Positions 34,618 through 44,037 are shown, numbered from the stretch's first letter. The stretch: DNA of 64,000 nucleotides from Pseudomonas sp. Irchel 3A7 (GCF_900187565.1 NZ_FYED01000018.1:119201-183200); one strand, 5' to 3'. Notes: a model not told the origin generated them from the letters alone. Made by a program: numbers and translations.

Positions 34618-35922
34618 GTGGAAGCACATCTGTTGGAATGGCTGAACCTGAGCGTGCGCTGGGTTCATATGATTACCGGTGTGGCCTGGATCGGCGCGTC
34701 GTTCTACTTCGTCTGGCTGGAAAACAACCTCAATCGGGTCAACCCGAAAAGCGGTCTGGCCGGTGATTTGTGGGCGATCCACGGCGGCGGCATCTACCAC
34801 CTGGAAAAATACAAACTGGCCCCACCGACCATGCCGGACAACCTGCACTGGTTCAAATGGGAAGCCTATTTCACCTGGCTGTCGGGGATCGCGCTGCTGT
34901 GCGTGGTGTTCTACTCCAACCCGACGCTCTACCTGCTGGCTCCGGGCAGCACCCTGAGCGGTCCTGAAGGCGTGGCCATTGGTCTGGGCTCGCTGTTCAT
35001 CGGCTGGTTCATCTACTCCTTCCTCTGCGACTCGGCCCTGGGCAAACGCCCTGCCCTGCTCGGCTTCATCCTGTTCGTGCTAATCATCGGCGCCGCCTAC
35101 GGCTTCAGCAAAGTGTTCAGCGGTCGTGGTGCGTACCTGCACGTCGGCGCGATCATTGGCACCATCATGGTCGGCAACGTGTTCCGCATCATCATGCCGG
35201 CACAGCGTGCACTGGTCGCGGCCATCGCCGAAAACCGCACACCCGATCCGGCGCTGCCGGCCAAAGGCCTGCTGCGTTCGCGTCACAACAACTACTTCAC
35301 CCTGCCGGTGCTGTTCATCATGATCAGCAACCACTTCCCGAGCACCTACGGCAGCCAGTACAACTGGTTGATCCTGGCCGGGATCGCGGTGCTGGCGGTG
35401 TTGGTGCGTCACTACTTCAACACCCGTCACGACAGCCACAAGTATGCCTGGACCCTGCCGGTGGCAGCGGTGGGCATGATTTGCCTGGCTTATGTCTCCG
35501 GTCCGAAGCCGATGTCCAGCGCCCCGGAAGTGGCCAAGGCACCTGCTGCGATCGAGTATCAACCCCTGCCGGAAACAGCAGTGGGTGGTGGTTTGAAACC
35601 GGCTGAAGCAAAACCTGCAGAGGCGCCCGCAGCGGCTCCAGCTCAGGCGTCCAACGCAGGCCCTGGTTTCGACAAGGTGCACAGCGTGATTCAGGAACGT
35701 TGCGCGGTCTGCCACTCGGCCAAACCGACCAGCCCGCTGTTCAGCGCTGCTCCGGGCGGCGTGATGCTCGACACGCCCGAGCAGATCCGCCAGAACGCGG
35801 CGCGGATCCAGGCTCAAGCGGTCGCCACCCAGATCATGCCGCTGGGCAACATCACTCAGATGACCCAGCAGGAACGTGACCTGATCGGCGCCTGGATCGT
35901 TCAGGGTGCCCCGACCAACTAA
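34618..35922 (+). CDS. puuD: Urate hydroxylase PuuD (membrane, cytochrome c domain)
   Basis: The 434-residue protein has about eight or nine membrane helices in the first 290 residues (WVHMITGVAWIGASFYFVWLENNLNR at the start), a Pro/Ala-rich linker and a carboxy-terminal cytochrome c domain with haem site ERCAVCHSAK (CAVCH) and a late Met ligand (TQIMPLGNIT). It oxidises urate to 5-hydroxyisourate and passes electrons to the respiratory chain, replacing soluble uricase. GTG start with GAGGTAAA before it. Confidence 0.93.
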   Translation: MEAHLLEWLNLSVRWVHMITGVAWIGASFYFVWLENNLNRVNPKSGLAGDLWAIHGGGIYHLEKYKLAPPTMPDNLHWFKWEAYFTWLSGIALLCVVFYSNPTLYLLAPGSTLSGPEGVAIGLGSLFIGWFIYSFLCDSALGKRPALLGFILFVLIIGAAYGFSKVFSGRGAYLHVGAIIGTIMVGNVFRIIMPAQRALVAAIAENRTPDPALPAKGLLRSRHNNYFTLPVLFIMISNHFPSTYGSQYNWLILAGIAVLAVLVRHYFNTRHDSHKYAWTLPVAAVGMICLAYVSGPKPMSSAPEVAKAPAAIEYQPLPETAVGGGLKPAEAKPAEAPAAAPAQASNAGPGFDKVHSVIQERCAVCHSAKPTSPLFSAAPGGVMLDTPEQIRQNAARIQAQAVATQIMPLGNITQMTQQERDLIGAWIVQGAPTN

Positions 35923-35931
35923 GTAAAAAGC

Positions 35932-35995
35932 TTCGCGAGCAGGCTCGCTCCCACACAGACAATGCGAAACCTGTGGGAGCGAGCCTGCTCGCGAA
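35932..35995. repeat. REP pair (tail-to-tail)
   Basis: CTTCGCGAGCAGGCTCGCTC then CTGTGGGAGCGAGCCTGCTC, between puuD and the permease. Confidence 0.85.
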
Positions 35996-36082
35996 TGGCC
36001 GCAACGCGGTCCTGATTCGAATACAGCTGCCAGCAACATTTCAGCTGTACATCACAAGAATAAAAAAGATCCGAGGTGTTGC

Positions 36083-37432
36083 ATGTCCGAGCTATCCCAA
36101 GCGCGCATCCCCGACGCACCCGCCATTCAGCGTTTGCCCCTTTTGCAACTGATCCTGGTTGGCCTGCAACACGTTCTGCTGATGTACGGCGGAGCCATCG
36201 CGGTGCCGCTGATCATCGGACAGGCCGCTGGCCTGAGTCGTGAAGAAATCGCCTTCCTGATCAATGCCGACCTGCTGGTAGCCGGCATCGCCACCATTGT
36301 TCAATCCTTGGGCATCGGCCCCATGGGCATCCGGATGCCGGTGATGATGGGCGCCAGTTTCGCCGCCGTCGGCAGCATGGTCGCCATGGCTGGCATGCCC
36401 GGTATCGGCCTGCAAGGGATCTTCGGCGCCACCATCGCCGCCGGATTCTTCGGCATGCTCATCGCCCCGTTCATGTCCAAGGTCGTACGTTTCTTCCCGC
36501 CGCTGGTGACCGGCACGGTCATCACCTCGATCGGTTTGTCGCTGTTCCCCGTCGCCGTGAACTGGGCCGGTGGCGGCGCCGAAGCCGCTCAGTTCGGCTC
36601 CCCCATCTACCTGACCATTGCCGCGCTGGTGCTGGGCACCATCCTGCTGGTCCATCGCTTCATGCGCGGTTTCTGGGTCAATATTTCCGTGCTGATCGGC
36701 ATGTGCCTGGGCTATGTGCTCTGTGGTCTGATCGGCATGGTTGACCTCAGTGGCATGGCCCAGGCGCCATGGCTGCAATTCGTGACCCCGCTGCACTTCG
36801 GCATGCCGAAGTTCGAACTCGCGCCGATTCTTTCGATGTGCCTGGTGGTGGTGATCATTTTCGTCGAGTCCACCGGGATGTTCCTTGCGCTGGGCAAGAT
36901 CACCGGTCAGGAAGTCTGCCCACGCATGTTGCGTCGCGGCTTGCTGTGCGATGCCGGCGCCTCGTTCTTCGCCGGCTTCTTCAACACCTTCACCCACTCC
37001 TCCTTCGCGCAGAACATCGGCCTGGTGCAGATGACCGGCGTGCGCTGCCGTTCGGTGACGATCGTCGCCGGCGGCTTGTTGATCGTCCTCAGCCTGCTGC
37101 CGAAAGCGGCATTCCTGGTGGCGTCGATTCCACCAGCGGTATTGGGCGGCGCAGCCATCGCGATGTTCGGCATGGTCGCCGCCACCGGGATCAAGATTCT
37201 TCAGGAAGCCGACATCGGTGACCGTCGCAACCAATTGCTGGTGGCGGTGAGCATCGGCATGGGTTTGATCCCGGTGGTGCGTCCGGAGTTTTTCGCCCAT
37301 CTGCCCGAGTGGATGAGCCCGATCACCCACAGCGGCATCGCCATGGCCACCCTCAGCGCCCTGACATTGAACCTGTTGTTCAACATCCTCGGCGGCGCCG
37401 AACGCGCCGCCAACGACTGCCACGCCCACTGA
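36083..37432 (+). CDS. NCS2 nucleobase permease (urate/xanthine type)
   Basis: The 449-residue transporter has about 14 membrane segments and the signatures QLILVGLQHVLLMYGGAIAVPLIIGQAAGLS and FSSF-like NTFTHSSFAQNIGLVQMTGVRCRSV, followed by FGMVAATGIKIL. It belongs to the UapA/UacT/PbuX group that imports xanthine or urate. The context argues for urate or xanthine. GAGGTG precedes the ATG. Confidence 0.92.
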   Translation: MSELSQARIPDAPAIQRLPLLQLILVGLQHVLLMYGGAIAVPLIIGQAAGLSREEIAFLINADLLVAGIATIVQSLGIGPMGIRMPVMMGASFAAVGSMVAMAGMPGIGLQGIFGATIAAGFFGMLIAPFMSKVVRFFPPLVTGTVITSIGLSLFPVAVNWAGGGAEAAQFGSPIYLTIAALVLGTILLVHRFMRGFWVNISVLIGMCLGYVLCGLIGMVDLSGMAQAPWLQFVTPLHFGMPKFELAPILSMCLVVVIIFVESTGMFLALGKITGQEVCPRMLRRGLLCDAGASFFAGFFNTFTHSSFAQNIGLVQMTGVRCRSVTIVAGGLLIVLSLLPKAAFLVASIPPAVLGGAAIAMFGMVAATGIKILQEADIGDRRNQLLVAVSIGMGLIPVVRPEFFAHLPEWMSPITHSGIAMATLSALTLNLLFNILGGAERAANDCHAH

Positions 37433-37453
37433 ACTGACAGACAACACACGAAA

Positions 37454-37547
37454 CCTGTGGGAGCGAGCCTGCTCGCGAAAGCGGTCTGACAGTCAACATC
37501 TCTGTTGAATGCACCGCCCTCTTCGCGAGCAAGCCCGCTCCCACAGG
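37454..37547. repeat. REP pair (inverted)
   Basis: CCTGTGGGAGCGAGCCTGCTC and a slightly diverged inverse (with AAGCCC in place of AGGCTC) between the permease and the first porin. Confidence 0.85.
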
Positions 37548-37596
37548 GTCGGGGGCTGCCTGCGCCTCGAAAAATAAAAACAAGAGGGAGCAACAG

Positions 37597-38382
37597 ATGA
37601 TTCGTACCCAGAAAACCATGCTGTTGGGTGGCTGTCTTTTGGCTGCCAGCCAGGCCATGGCCGGCGATTTGCTGCTTTGGCAGACCAACAGCCTGAGCTA
37701 TCTGTACGGCAAGGATTTCGCGATCAACCCGTCGATCCAGCAGACGATCACCTTCGAACACGCCGATCGCTGGAAGTATGGTGACAACTTCCTGTTCGTC
37801 GACAGCACCTACTACAACGGCGAGAAAGACCGGAACAAAGGCGTTCACGCCTATTACGGCGAATTCAGCCCGCGCCTCTCCTTCGGCAAAATCCTCGACC
37901 GCCGCTTCGAATTCGGCCCGATCAAGGACGTGTTGCTGGCCATGACCTACGAGAATGGCGAAGACGACAGCGAAGCCTATCTGATTGGCCCCGGTTTCGA
38001 CCTCAAGGTACCGGGCTTCAACTTTTTCACCCTGAACTTCTACTATCGCCAGACCGAAGGCTCGCGTCCCGGCGATGATGTCTGGCAGATCACGCCAGCC
38101 TGGTCCTACACCCTGCCACTGGGCAATTCGAGCCTGTTGATCGACGGCTACATCGACTGGGTCGTGGACAACGACCAGAACTCGCGCGGCACCTATCACG
38201 CCAACCTGCACTTCAACCCGCAGATCAAATATGACCTGGGCAAAGCCTTCGGCTGGCGTGAGAAGCAGGTGTATGTCGGCGTCGAATACAGCTATTGGAA
38301 AGACAAGTACGGCGTCGAAAACAACACCAACCTCGACACACATGAAAGCACCACCAGCCTGCTGGTGAAGGTGCACTTCTAA
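37597..38382 (+). CDS. Tsx/OmpK-like outer-membrane channel, copy 1
   Basis: The 261-residue protein has a signal peptide (MIRTQKTMLLGGCLLAASQAMA-GDL) and a beta-strand-rich body ending in a terminal Phe (LLVKVHF), as in outer-membrane barrels. The pattern WQTNSLSYLYGKDFAINPSIQQTITFEHAD matches the nucleoside-specific channel (Tsx/OmpK) family. Its place after the permease suggests uptake of nucleosides or purines across the outer membrane. GGGAGCAACAG precedes the ATG. Confidence 0.9.
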   Translation: MIRTQKTMLLGGCLLAASQAMAGDLLLWQTNSLSYLYGKDFAINPSIQQTITFEHADRWKYGDNFLFVDSTYYNGEKDRNKGVHAYYGEFSPRLSFGKILDRRFEFGPIKDVLLAMTYENGEDDSEAYLIGPGFDLKVPGFNFFTLNFYYRQTEGSRPGDDVWQITPAWSYTLPLGNSSLLIDGYIDWVVDNDQNSRGTYHANLHFNPQIKYDLGKAFGWREKQVYVGVEYSYWKDKYGVENNTNLDTHESTTSLLVKVHF

Positions 38383-38754
38383 GATGGTCCGCAACCGTGC
38401 CCCAAACCTGTCGTCGGTGCGCTGTTGCGGAGCACTTGAGAGCGGGCCCTGGAGTCAGTATTCTCCGCGGCCGCCTGAATCCGCTTTAAAAAAAAGCCCG
38501 GATTTAATTCCTGACCAGAAAGCCAACTTATCCCGGCACTGGACGGTACCAAGGCATTCCCCAATCACTCTCAATCGACTGTTTTTGAGCAGCCGAGCGG
38601 GAGTTTTTTTGTTTTCGAAAACCTTGGCGCAGCGTTTGCTGACAGCACTCAAGCTGACCGTATGGATGATTTTTTTGCCGTTACAGAAAAAGGCGCCACA
38701 CCAGAGCGTCGACCTTAAAAAAATATGAAATCACTACTTTTTGGGAGCAACCGA
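38383..38754. other. Intergenic region between the two porin genes
   Basis: A 372-base gap. It contains a loose hairpin AATCCG/CGGATT (38478-38504), a T-rich stretch at about 38602-38614 and a GG-N10-GC promoter motif at 38625-38640. The ORFs here have no ribosome sites. The length suggests independent control of the second porin. Confidence 0.5.
38625..38640 (+). promoter_or_regulatory. Candidate sigma-54 promoter of porin copy 2
   Basis: TGGCGC-AGCGT-TTGCT: GG and GC ten bases apart, one mismatch in the -24 half (TGGCAC) and a consensus -12 half. Predicted start near 38652, about 100 bases before the ATG. Confidence 0.55.
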
Positions 38755-39540
38755 ATGAAACGCACGTGCACTAGCCTGATGCTGGCGGGATCGATGCTGG
38801 CGGGGGGCCAGGCCATGGCCGGCGACTTGCTGCAATGGCAGAACAACAGCCTGACCTATCTGTATGGCAAGGACTTCCAGGTCAACCCGCGCATCCAGCA
38901 GACGGTGACCTTCGAACACGCCGATGGCTGGAAATACGGTGACAACTTCTTCTTCATCGACAAGATCTTCTACAACGGCAAGGAAGATGCGTTCGCGGGC
39001 GAGAACACCCACTACGGTGAATTCGCCCCGCGCCTGTCATTCGGCAAGATCTTCGACCAGAAGCTGGAATTCGGCCCGATCAAGGACGTCCTGCTGGCCA
39101 TGACCTATGAGTTCGGCGAGAACGACACCGAGTCCTACCTGATCGGTCCAGGCTTCGATCTGGCCATCCCGGGTTTCGACTACTTCCAGTTGAACTTCTA
39201 CAACCGCCATACCGAAGGCAGCCGTCCGGGTGACGATATCTGGCAGATCACCCCGGTCTGGTCCTACACCATCCCGGTGGGCGATTCCGACGTGCTCATC
39301 GACGGCTTCATGGATTGGGTGGTCGACAACGACTCCAACTCCAAAGGCGAATACCACGCCAACCTGCACTTCAACCCACAGATCAAGTACGACCTGGGCA
39401 AGGCGCTGAATCTGGGCGAGAAGCAGTTGTACGTCGGTGTTGAATACGATTATTGGAAAAACAAATACGGTATCGAGGACAGCGAGGGCTTCAAGACCGA
39501 TCAGAGCGTGACCAGCTTCCTGGTCAAGGTTCACTTCTGA
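38755..39540 (+). CDS. Tsx/OmpK-like outer-membrane channel, copy 2
   Basis: A 261-residue close paralogue of the preceding porin, with the same signal-peptide layout (MKRTCTSLMLAGSMLAGGQAMA-GDL), the same blocks (LTYLYGKDFQVNPRIQQTVTFEHAD, LAMTYEFGENDTESYLIGPG) and terminal Phe. The ATG at 38755 is used rather than 38725 because GGGAGCAACCGA matches the ribosome site of copy 1. The two copies differ mainly in the surface-loop positions. Confidence 0.9.
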   Translation: MKRTCTSLMLAGSMLAGGQAMAGDLLQWQNNSLTYLYGKDFQVNPRIQQTVTFEHADGWKYGDNFFFIDKIFYNGKEDAFAGENTHYGEFAPRLSFGKIFDQKLEFGPIKDVLLAMTYEFGENDTESYLIGPGFDLAIPGFDYFQLNFYNRHTEGSRPGDDIWQITPVWSYTIPVGDSDVLIDGFMDWVVDNDSNSKGEYHANLHFNPQIKYDLGKALNLGEKQLYVGVEYDYWKNKYGIEDSEGFKTDQSVTSFLVKVHF

Positions 39541-39542
39541 TC

Positions 39543-39644
39543 TTGTAGGAGCGAGCTTGTTCGCGATGGACTACAGGGCAACGCGTTGAATCATAAAACA
39601 CGCGTTATCGTTAACGTCCATCGCGAGCAGAGCTCGCTCCTACA
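39543..39644. repeat. REP-like pair (TGTAGGAGCGAGC variant)
   Basis: Arms TTGTAGGAGCGAGCTTG and an inverse ending GAGCTCGCTCCTACA. The right arm overlaps the stop codon of the minus-strand patatin gene (TAG at 39642-39640). Confidence 0.8.
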
Positions 39645-40794
39645 CCAACCCCAGAAACCGGCACAACTCTTCCTTCTTGGCCAACGCATCCCGCCGCCCC
39701 AGATCAATCAACTCGCTGCAATACCCCGCCTCGAACAACAGATAACTCAACACCCCCGCCCCGCTGGTCTTGGTCGCCCCCGGCCCGCGCAGGAACAGGC
39801 GCAGTGCCGCCGGCAATTCCTGGCGATGGCGTGCGGCAATCTCGTCGATCGGCTGACTGGGCGAAATCACCAATACCTCCACCGGCGCCACGCCCAGTGT
39901 GCGAATCGGTGTGCCATCGGGCATGAGGTGACTGAACTGATTCAAGCGTTGCAGCAACTCGATGTCGCTTTCCAGGCTGTCAATGAACGTACTGTTGAGC
40001 ATGTGCCCGCCGATCTGCGCCAGGGTCGGCTGCTGCCCGGTCCAGGCACGTTGCAATGGCTGCTCCGGATCAACGCCCCGTGGATTGCCACTGACCCCCA
40101 CCACCAAAACGCGACTGGCACCCAGATGCAGCGCCGGGCTGATCGGTGCCGATTGGCGCACGGCGCCATCGCCGAAATACTCTTCGCCGATTTTCACCGG
40201 GGCAAACAGCAGCGGGATGGCCGAACTGGCGAGCAGATGCTCAACGGACAACTGGGTAGGAACGCCAATCCGGCGATGGCGTAACCAGGCATCGATGGTG
40301 CCGCCGCCCTGATAAAACGTCACGGCCTGACCGGATTCGTACCCGAATGCCGTGACGGCCACGGCATGCAGTTGCTTTTGTGAGATGGCCTCTGCAATGC
40401 CGGTCATGTGCAACTTGTCATGGAGCAGATCGCGCAGTGGCGAACTGTTGAGCAACGCCACGGGGACCTGAGCGCCAAGGCCCAGCAGGCTGTGACCGAC
40501 AAAGCGACTGGCCTGGCGGATCACCCCGGGCCAATCACTGCGCAACACCAGATGACTGCGAAAGCCTTGCCAGAAGGCAGTCAATCGCTCGATGGCGGCG
40601 CGAAAATCCGTGGCTCCGCTGGCCAGGCTGACCGCATTGATCGCCCCGGCCGAAGTGCCGACGATCACCGGAAACGGATTGTCTGCGCCCAATGGCAGAA
40701 GCTCGGCAATCGCCGCCAGCACACCGACCTGATAGGCCGCCCGAGCCCCGCCGCCGGAAAGAATCAACCCTGTAACCGGTTCAGCGGGATTCAT
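39640..40794 (-). CDS. Patatin-like phospholipase
   Basis: The 384-residue cytoplasmic protein has the patatin Ser-Asp dyad: glycine-rich oxyanion loop GLILSGGGARAAYQVG, nucleophile elbow IVGTSAGAINA (GTSAG) and catalytic Asp in FGDGAVRQ (DGAxR). No signal peptide. The ATG at 40794 has GGAG about nine bases upstream; the longer frame starts with TTG. The stop codon lies inside the downstream repeat, so the end of the protein may have been set by repeat insertion. Confidence 0.9.
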   Translation of the reverse strand: MNPAEPVTGLILSGGGARAAYQVGVLAAIAELLPLGADNPFPVIVGTSAGAINAVSLASGATDFRAAIERLTAFWQGFRSHLVLRSDWPGVIRQASRFVGHSLLGLGAQVPVALLNSSPLRDLLHDKLHMTGIAEAISQKQLHAVAVTAFGYESGQAVTFYQGGGTIDAWLRHRRIGVPTQLSVEHLLASSAIPLLFAPVKIGEEYFGDGAVRQSAPISPALHLGASRVLVVGVSGNPRGVDPEQPLQRAWTGQQPTLAQIGGHMLNSTFIDSLESDIELLQRLNQFSHLMPDGTPIRTLGVAPVEVLVISPSQPIDEIAARHRQELPAALRLFLRGPGATKTSGAGVLSYLLFEAGYCSELIDLGRRDALAKKEELCRFLGLV

Positions 40795-40845
40795 ACACAA
40801 CGCTCCATGCGGCTTGATGGGAATTCTTTATTTCGACCAGTTCCC

Positions 40846-40947
40846 TTGTAGGAGCGAGCTTGCTCGCGATGGTCGTGAAAACGCCGCGGGGTGTCAGGCG
40901 TCCCGCGTTATCGTTGTCCACCATCGCGAGCATGCTCGCTCCTACAG
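40846..40947. repeat. REP-like pair (TGTAGGAGCGAGC variant)
   Basis: Arms TTGTAGGAGCGAGCTTGCTC and its inverse, about 55 bases apart, between two minus-strand genes. Confidence 0.8.
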
Positions 40948-40958
40948 GGTTCGATTGA

Positions 40959-41891
40959 TCAACCGCGTTTGGCGTACAACTTGGGTTCGCCGGGTGGACG
41001 GCTCTTGAAGCGGCGATGGGCCCAGAGGTATTGCTCCGGACACTCACGCAGTACACCCTCGATCCATTGATTGATACGCAGGCAATCTTCTTCCTCGGTT
41101 TCCCCAGGGAAGCCTTCCAGCGGCGCATGGATTACCAACCGATAACCGCTACCGTCCGCCAGGCGCTCCTGGGTGAACGGCACCACCAGCGCCTTGCCCA
41201 GCCGTGCGAATTTGCTGGTGGCGGTAACAGTCGCCGCCTGAATACCGAACAACGGCACGAAGATGCTTTGCTTGGCGCCGTAGTCCTGGTCCGGTGCATA
41301 CCAGATCGCCCGGCCCGAGCGCAGCAATTTGAGCATGCCGCGTACGTCTTCACGCTCGACCGCCAGCGAATCGAGGTTGTGCCGCTCGCGACCACGACGC
41401 TGGACATAGTCGAACAACGGATTCTTGTGTTCGCGGTACATACCGTCGATGGTGTGCTGCTGGCCAAGCAATGCGGCGCCGATTTCCAGGGTGGTGAAAT
41501 GCACCGCCATGAGAATCACACCCTTGCCCTCGCGTTGGGCTTGCTGCAGATATTCCAGGCCCTCGATATGGGCCAGTTTCGCCAGACGCTCGCGGGACCA
41601 CCACCAGCTCATCGCCATTTCGAAAAAAGCGATGCCGGTCGAGGCGAAATTTTCCTTGAGCAGACGCTTGCGCTCGGCAGCGGACTTTTCAGGGAAACAC
41701 AGTTCCAGATTGCGCTTGGCGATGCGCCGTCGGTCGCCGGCCGCCCGATACATCAAGGCACCCAGACCGCGACCGATCCACAGCAATGCCGGATACGGCA
41801 ACTGGACAATCAGCCACAACAGCCCCAGGCCCAACCACAGTGGCCAGAAACGTGGAGATAGAAAGGAGGTTCGAAAACGCGGGCGATCCAT
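40959..41891 (-). CDS. Lipid A acyltransferase (LpxL/HtrB type)
   Basis: The 310-residue enzyme has an amino-terminal membrane helix (FWPLWLGLGLLWLIVQLPY), the HX4E acyltransferase motif in AVHFTTLEIGAA, and the later blocks WYAPDQDYG and WAHRRFKSRPPGE. It adds a secondary laurate- or similar acyl chain to Kdo-lipid A at the inner membrane. The start at 41891 (MDRPRFRTSFLSPRFW) is the family one; the long upstream frame overlaps minC and is not coding. Confidence 0.9.
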   Translation of the reverse strand: MDRPRFRTSFLSPRFWPLWLGLGLLWLIVQLPYPALLWIGRGLGALMYRAAGDRRRIAKRNLELCFPEKSAAERKRLLKENFASTGIAFFEMAMSWWWSRERLAKLAHIEGLEYLQQAQREGKGVILMAVHFTTLEIGAALLGQQHTIDGMYREHKNPLFDYVQRRGRERHNLDSLAVEREDVRGMLKLLRSGRAIWYAPDQDYGAKQSIFVPLFGIQAATVTATSKFARLGKALVVPFTQERLADGSGYRLVIHAPLEGFPGETEEEDCLRINQWIEGVLRECPEQYLWAHRRFKSRPPGEPKLYAKRG

Positions 41892-42009
41892 TAAAGCTTC
41901 CGAAAAGACAATGGCCGCGCATTCTACATCGTTCGACCCGGCTTGCGGCCTGCGGGCGTTCTCGTTATAAGTCTCGGCACTTTTAGTGACAAGTCTCTGT
42001 ATGCCGACC

Positions 42010-42747
42010 ATGAGCCAAACCGAACCGCTAGACCAAGATCCCGTGTTCCAGCTGAAGGGCAGCATGCTCGCCATTACGGTGCTGGAGCTGGCCCGCAACG
42101 ACCTCGAAGGCCTCGATCGGCAATTGGCCGCCAAGGTTGCCCAGGCGCCTGGTTTTTTCAGCAATGCCCCTCTGGTACTGGCCCTGGACAAACTTCCGGC
42201 CCATGAAGGCGCGGTCGATCTGCCGGGGCTGATGCGCGTTTGCCGCCAGCACGGCCTGCGTACCCTGGCGATTCGCGCCAGCCGCATTGAAGACATCGCC
42301 GCGGCCATCGCCGTTGATCTTCCGGTGCTGCCGCCGTCCGGTGCCCGCGAGCGTCCGCTTGACCTGAACGAAGGTGTTGTGGCGAAAAAACCGGAAAAAC
42401 CGCCGGAGCCAACCATCAAACCGACCAAAATCATCACCTCGCCCGTACGTGGCGGACAGCAGATCTATGCTCAGGGCAGCGATCTGGTGGTGATCTCTTC
42501 GGTCAGCCCGGGGGCGGAACTTCTCGCCGATGGCAACATCCATGTATACGGCCCCATGCGTGGTCGCGTGTTGGCCGGAGTCAAAGGCGACACCAAAGCC
42601 AGGATTTTCTGTCAGCAAATGAGCGCTGAACTGGTCTCCATCGCAGGTCATTACAAGGTGTCCGAAGATCTGCGCCGCGACCCTTTATGGGGTTCAGGCG
42701 TACAGGTCAGCCTGTCGGGCGATGTGTTGAACATCATTCGGCTTTAA
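42010..42747 (+). CDS. minC: Septum site-determining protein MinC
   Basis: The 245-residue FtsZ inhibitor has an amino-terminal domain (FQLKGSMLAITVLELARNDLEGLDRQL), a Pro/Lys linker and the MinC carboxy-terminal beta-helix with GGQQIYAQGSDLVVISSVSPGAELLADGNIHVYG and RGRVLAGVKGDTKARIFC. It blocks Z-ring assembly at the poles with MinD. The ATG at 42001 is an alternative start. Confidence 0.96.
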   Translation: MSQTEPLDQDPVFQLKGSMLAITVLELARNDLEGLDRQLAAKVAQAPGFFSNAPLVLALDKLPAHEGAVDLPGLMRVCRQHGLRTLAIRASRIEDIAAAIAVDLPVLPPSGARERPLDLNEGVVAKKPEKPPEPTIKPTKIITSPVRGGQQIYAQGSDLVVISSVSPGAELLADGNIHVYGPMRGRVLAGVKGDTKARIFCQQMSAELVSIAGHYKVSEDLRRDPLWGSGVQVSLSGDVLNIIRL

Positions 42748-42828
42748 CGGATACTGCCGCATTTTCCAAACATCTCTAAAACGTAGCGAAAACGGCTCAA
42801 ACGAAGTAGGAAACAGGCCAAAAGCAGT

Positions 42829-42845
42829 GTTTACCGGAGGTAAAC
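42829..42845. promoter_or_regulatory. Small palindrome upstream of minD
   Basis: GTTTACC-GGA-GGTAAAC is a perfect seven-base inverted repeat in the 201-base minC-minD gap, about 104 bases before minD. It could be an operator or a messenger hairpin; there is no T tract. Confidence 0.35.
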
Positions 42846-42948
42846 GCCGCCCAGAACCGAATTCCAGCCAAGGCTGTCCGACTGCAGTAGTTTTTCAAGA
42901 GATGTTTTTCAGGGGCTAAAAGTCCTTTTTCCTTAGGGGTGAAACACC

Positions 42949-43761
42949 TTGGCCAAGATTCTCGTGGTTACATCCGGCAAGGGTGGTGTGGGTAAGACCA
43001 CCACCAGCGCCGCTATCGGTACCGGCCTCGCTCTGCGCGGCCACAAAACAGTGATCGTCGACTTCGACGTCGGCCTGCGTAACCTCGACCTGATCATGGG
43101 TTGCGAGCGCCGCGTGGTGTACGACTTCGTCAACGTCGTCAACGGCGAAGCCAACCTGCAGCAGGCGCTGATCAAAGACAAGCGCCTGGAAAACCTCTAC
43201 GTGCTGGCCGCCAGCCAGACCCGCGACAAAGACGCGCTGACCGTAGAAGGCGTGGAAAAAGTCCTGATGCAACTCAAGGAAGACTTCGAGTTCGTGGTCT
43301 GCGACTCCCCGGCGGGCATCGAGAAAGGCGCCCACCTGGCCATGTACTTCGCTGACGAAGCGATCGTCGTGACCAACCCTGAAGTGTCCTCGGTTCGTGA
43401 CTCCGACCGCATGCTTGGCCTGCTGGCCAGCAAGTCCCGTCGTGCCGAACGCGGCGAAGACCCGATCAAGGAACACCTGCTGATTACCCGTTATCACCCG
43501 GAACGTGTGAGCAAAGGCGAAATGCTCGGCGTAGAAGACGTCAAGGAAATCCTCTCGGTGGCCCTGCTCGGCGTGATCCCGGAATCCCAGGCGGTGCTCA
43601 AGGCATCCAACCAGGGCGTTCCAGTGATCCTCGACGACCAGAGCGATGCCGGCCAGGCCTACAGCGATACCGTTGACCGCCTGCTGGGCAAGACCGTGGA
43701 TCATCGATTCCTCGATGTACAGAAGAAGGGATTCTTCGAGCGCCTGTTTGGAGGCAACTAA
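42949..43761 (+). CDS. minD: Septum site-determining ATPase MinD
   Basis: The 270-residue ATPase has the deviant Walker A KGGVGKTTTSAAIG near the start, DFDVGLRNLDLIMG, CDSPAGIEKGAHLAM and a carboxy-terminal membrane-targeting amphipathic helix (KGFFERLFGGN). It oscillates with MinE and carries MinC. The start is a TTG (42949) with AGGGGTGA upstream; no ATG could give the intact Walker region. Three bases separate it from minE. Confidence 0.97.
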   Translation: MAKILVVTSGKGGVGKTTTSAAIGTGLALRGHKTVIVDFDVGLRNLDLIMGCERRVVYDFVNVVNGEANLQQALIKDKRLENLYVLAASQTRDKDALTVEGVEKVLMQLKEDFEFVVCDSPAGIEKGAHLAMYFADEAIVVTNPEVSSVRDSDRMLGLLASKSRRAERGEDPIKEHLLITRYHPERVSKGEMLGVEDVKEILSVALLGVIPESQAVLKASNQGVPVILDDQSDAGQAYSDTVDRLLGKTVDHRFLDVQKKGFFERLFGGN

Positions 43762-43764
43762 GCA

Positions 43765-44019
43765 ATGAACCTTTTTGACTTCTTTCGTGCCAACAAAAAG
43801 CAAAGCACCGCGTCGGTAGCGAAAGAGCGTCTACAGATCATCGTGGCGCACGAACGCGGCCAACGCAGTACCCCGGACTACCTGCCGGCCTTGCAAAAGG
43901 AACTGGTCGAGGTGATTCGCAAGTACGTCAATATCGGGTCCGACGACGTGCACGTCGCACTGGAAAGCCAGGGCAGCTGCTCGATTCTGGAACTCAATAT
44001 CACCCTGCCAGATCGCTGA
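43765..44019 (+). CDS. minE: Cell division topological specificity factor MinE
   Basis: The 84-residue protein has the MinE pattern: membrane-binding NLFDFFRANKK, the MinD-binding helix RLQIIVAHERGQRSTPDYLPALQKE and the dimer domain ILELNITLPD. It stimulates the MinD ATPase. Confidence 0.97.
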   Translation: MNLFDFFRANKKQSTASVAKERLQIIVAHERGQRSTPDYLPALQKELVEVIRKYVNIGSDDVHVALESQGSCSILELNITLPDR

Positions 44020-44037
44020 GTCGATCCGGCTGGAGCC

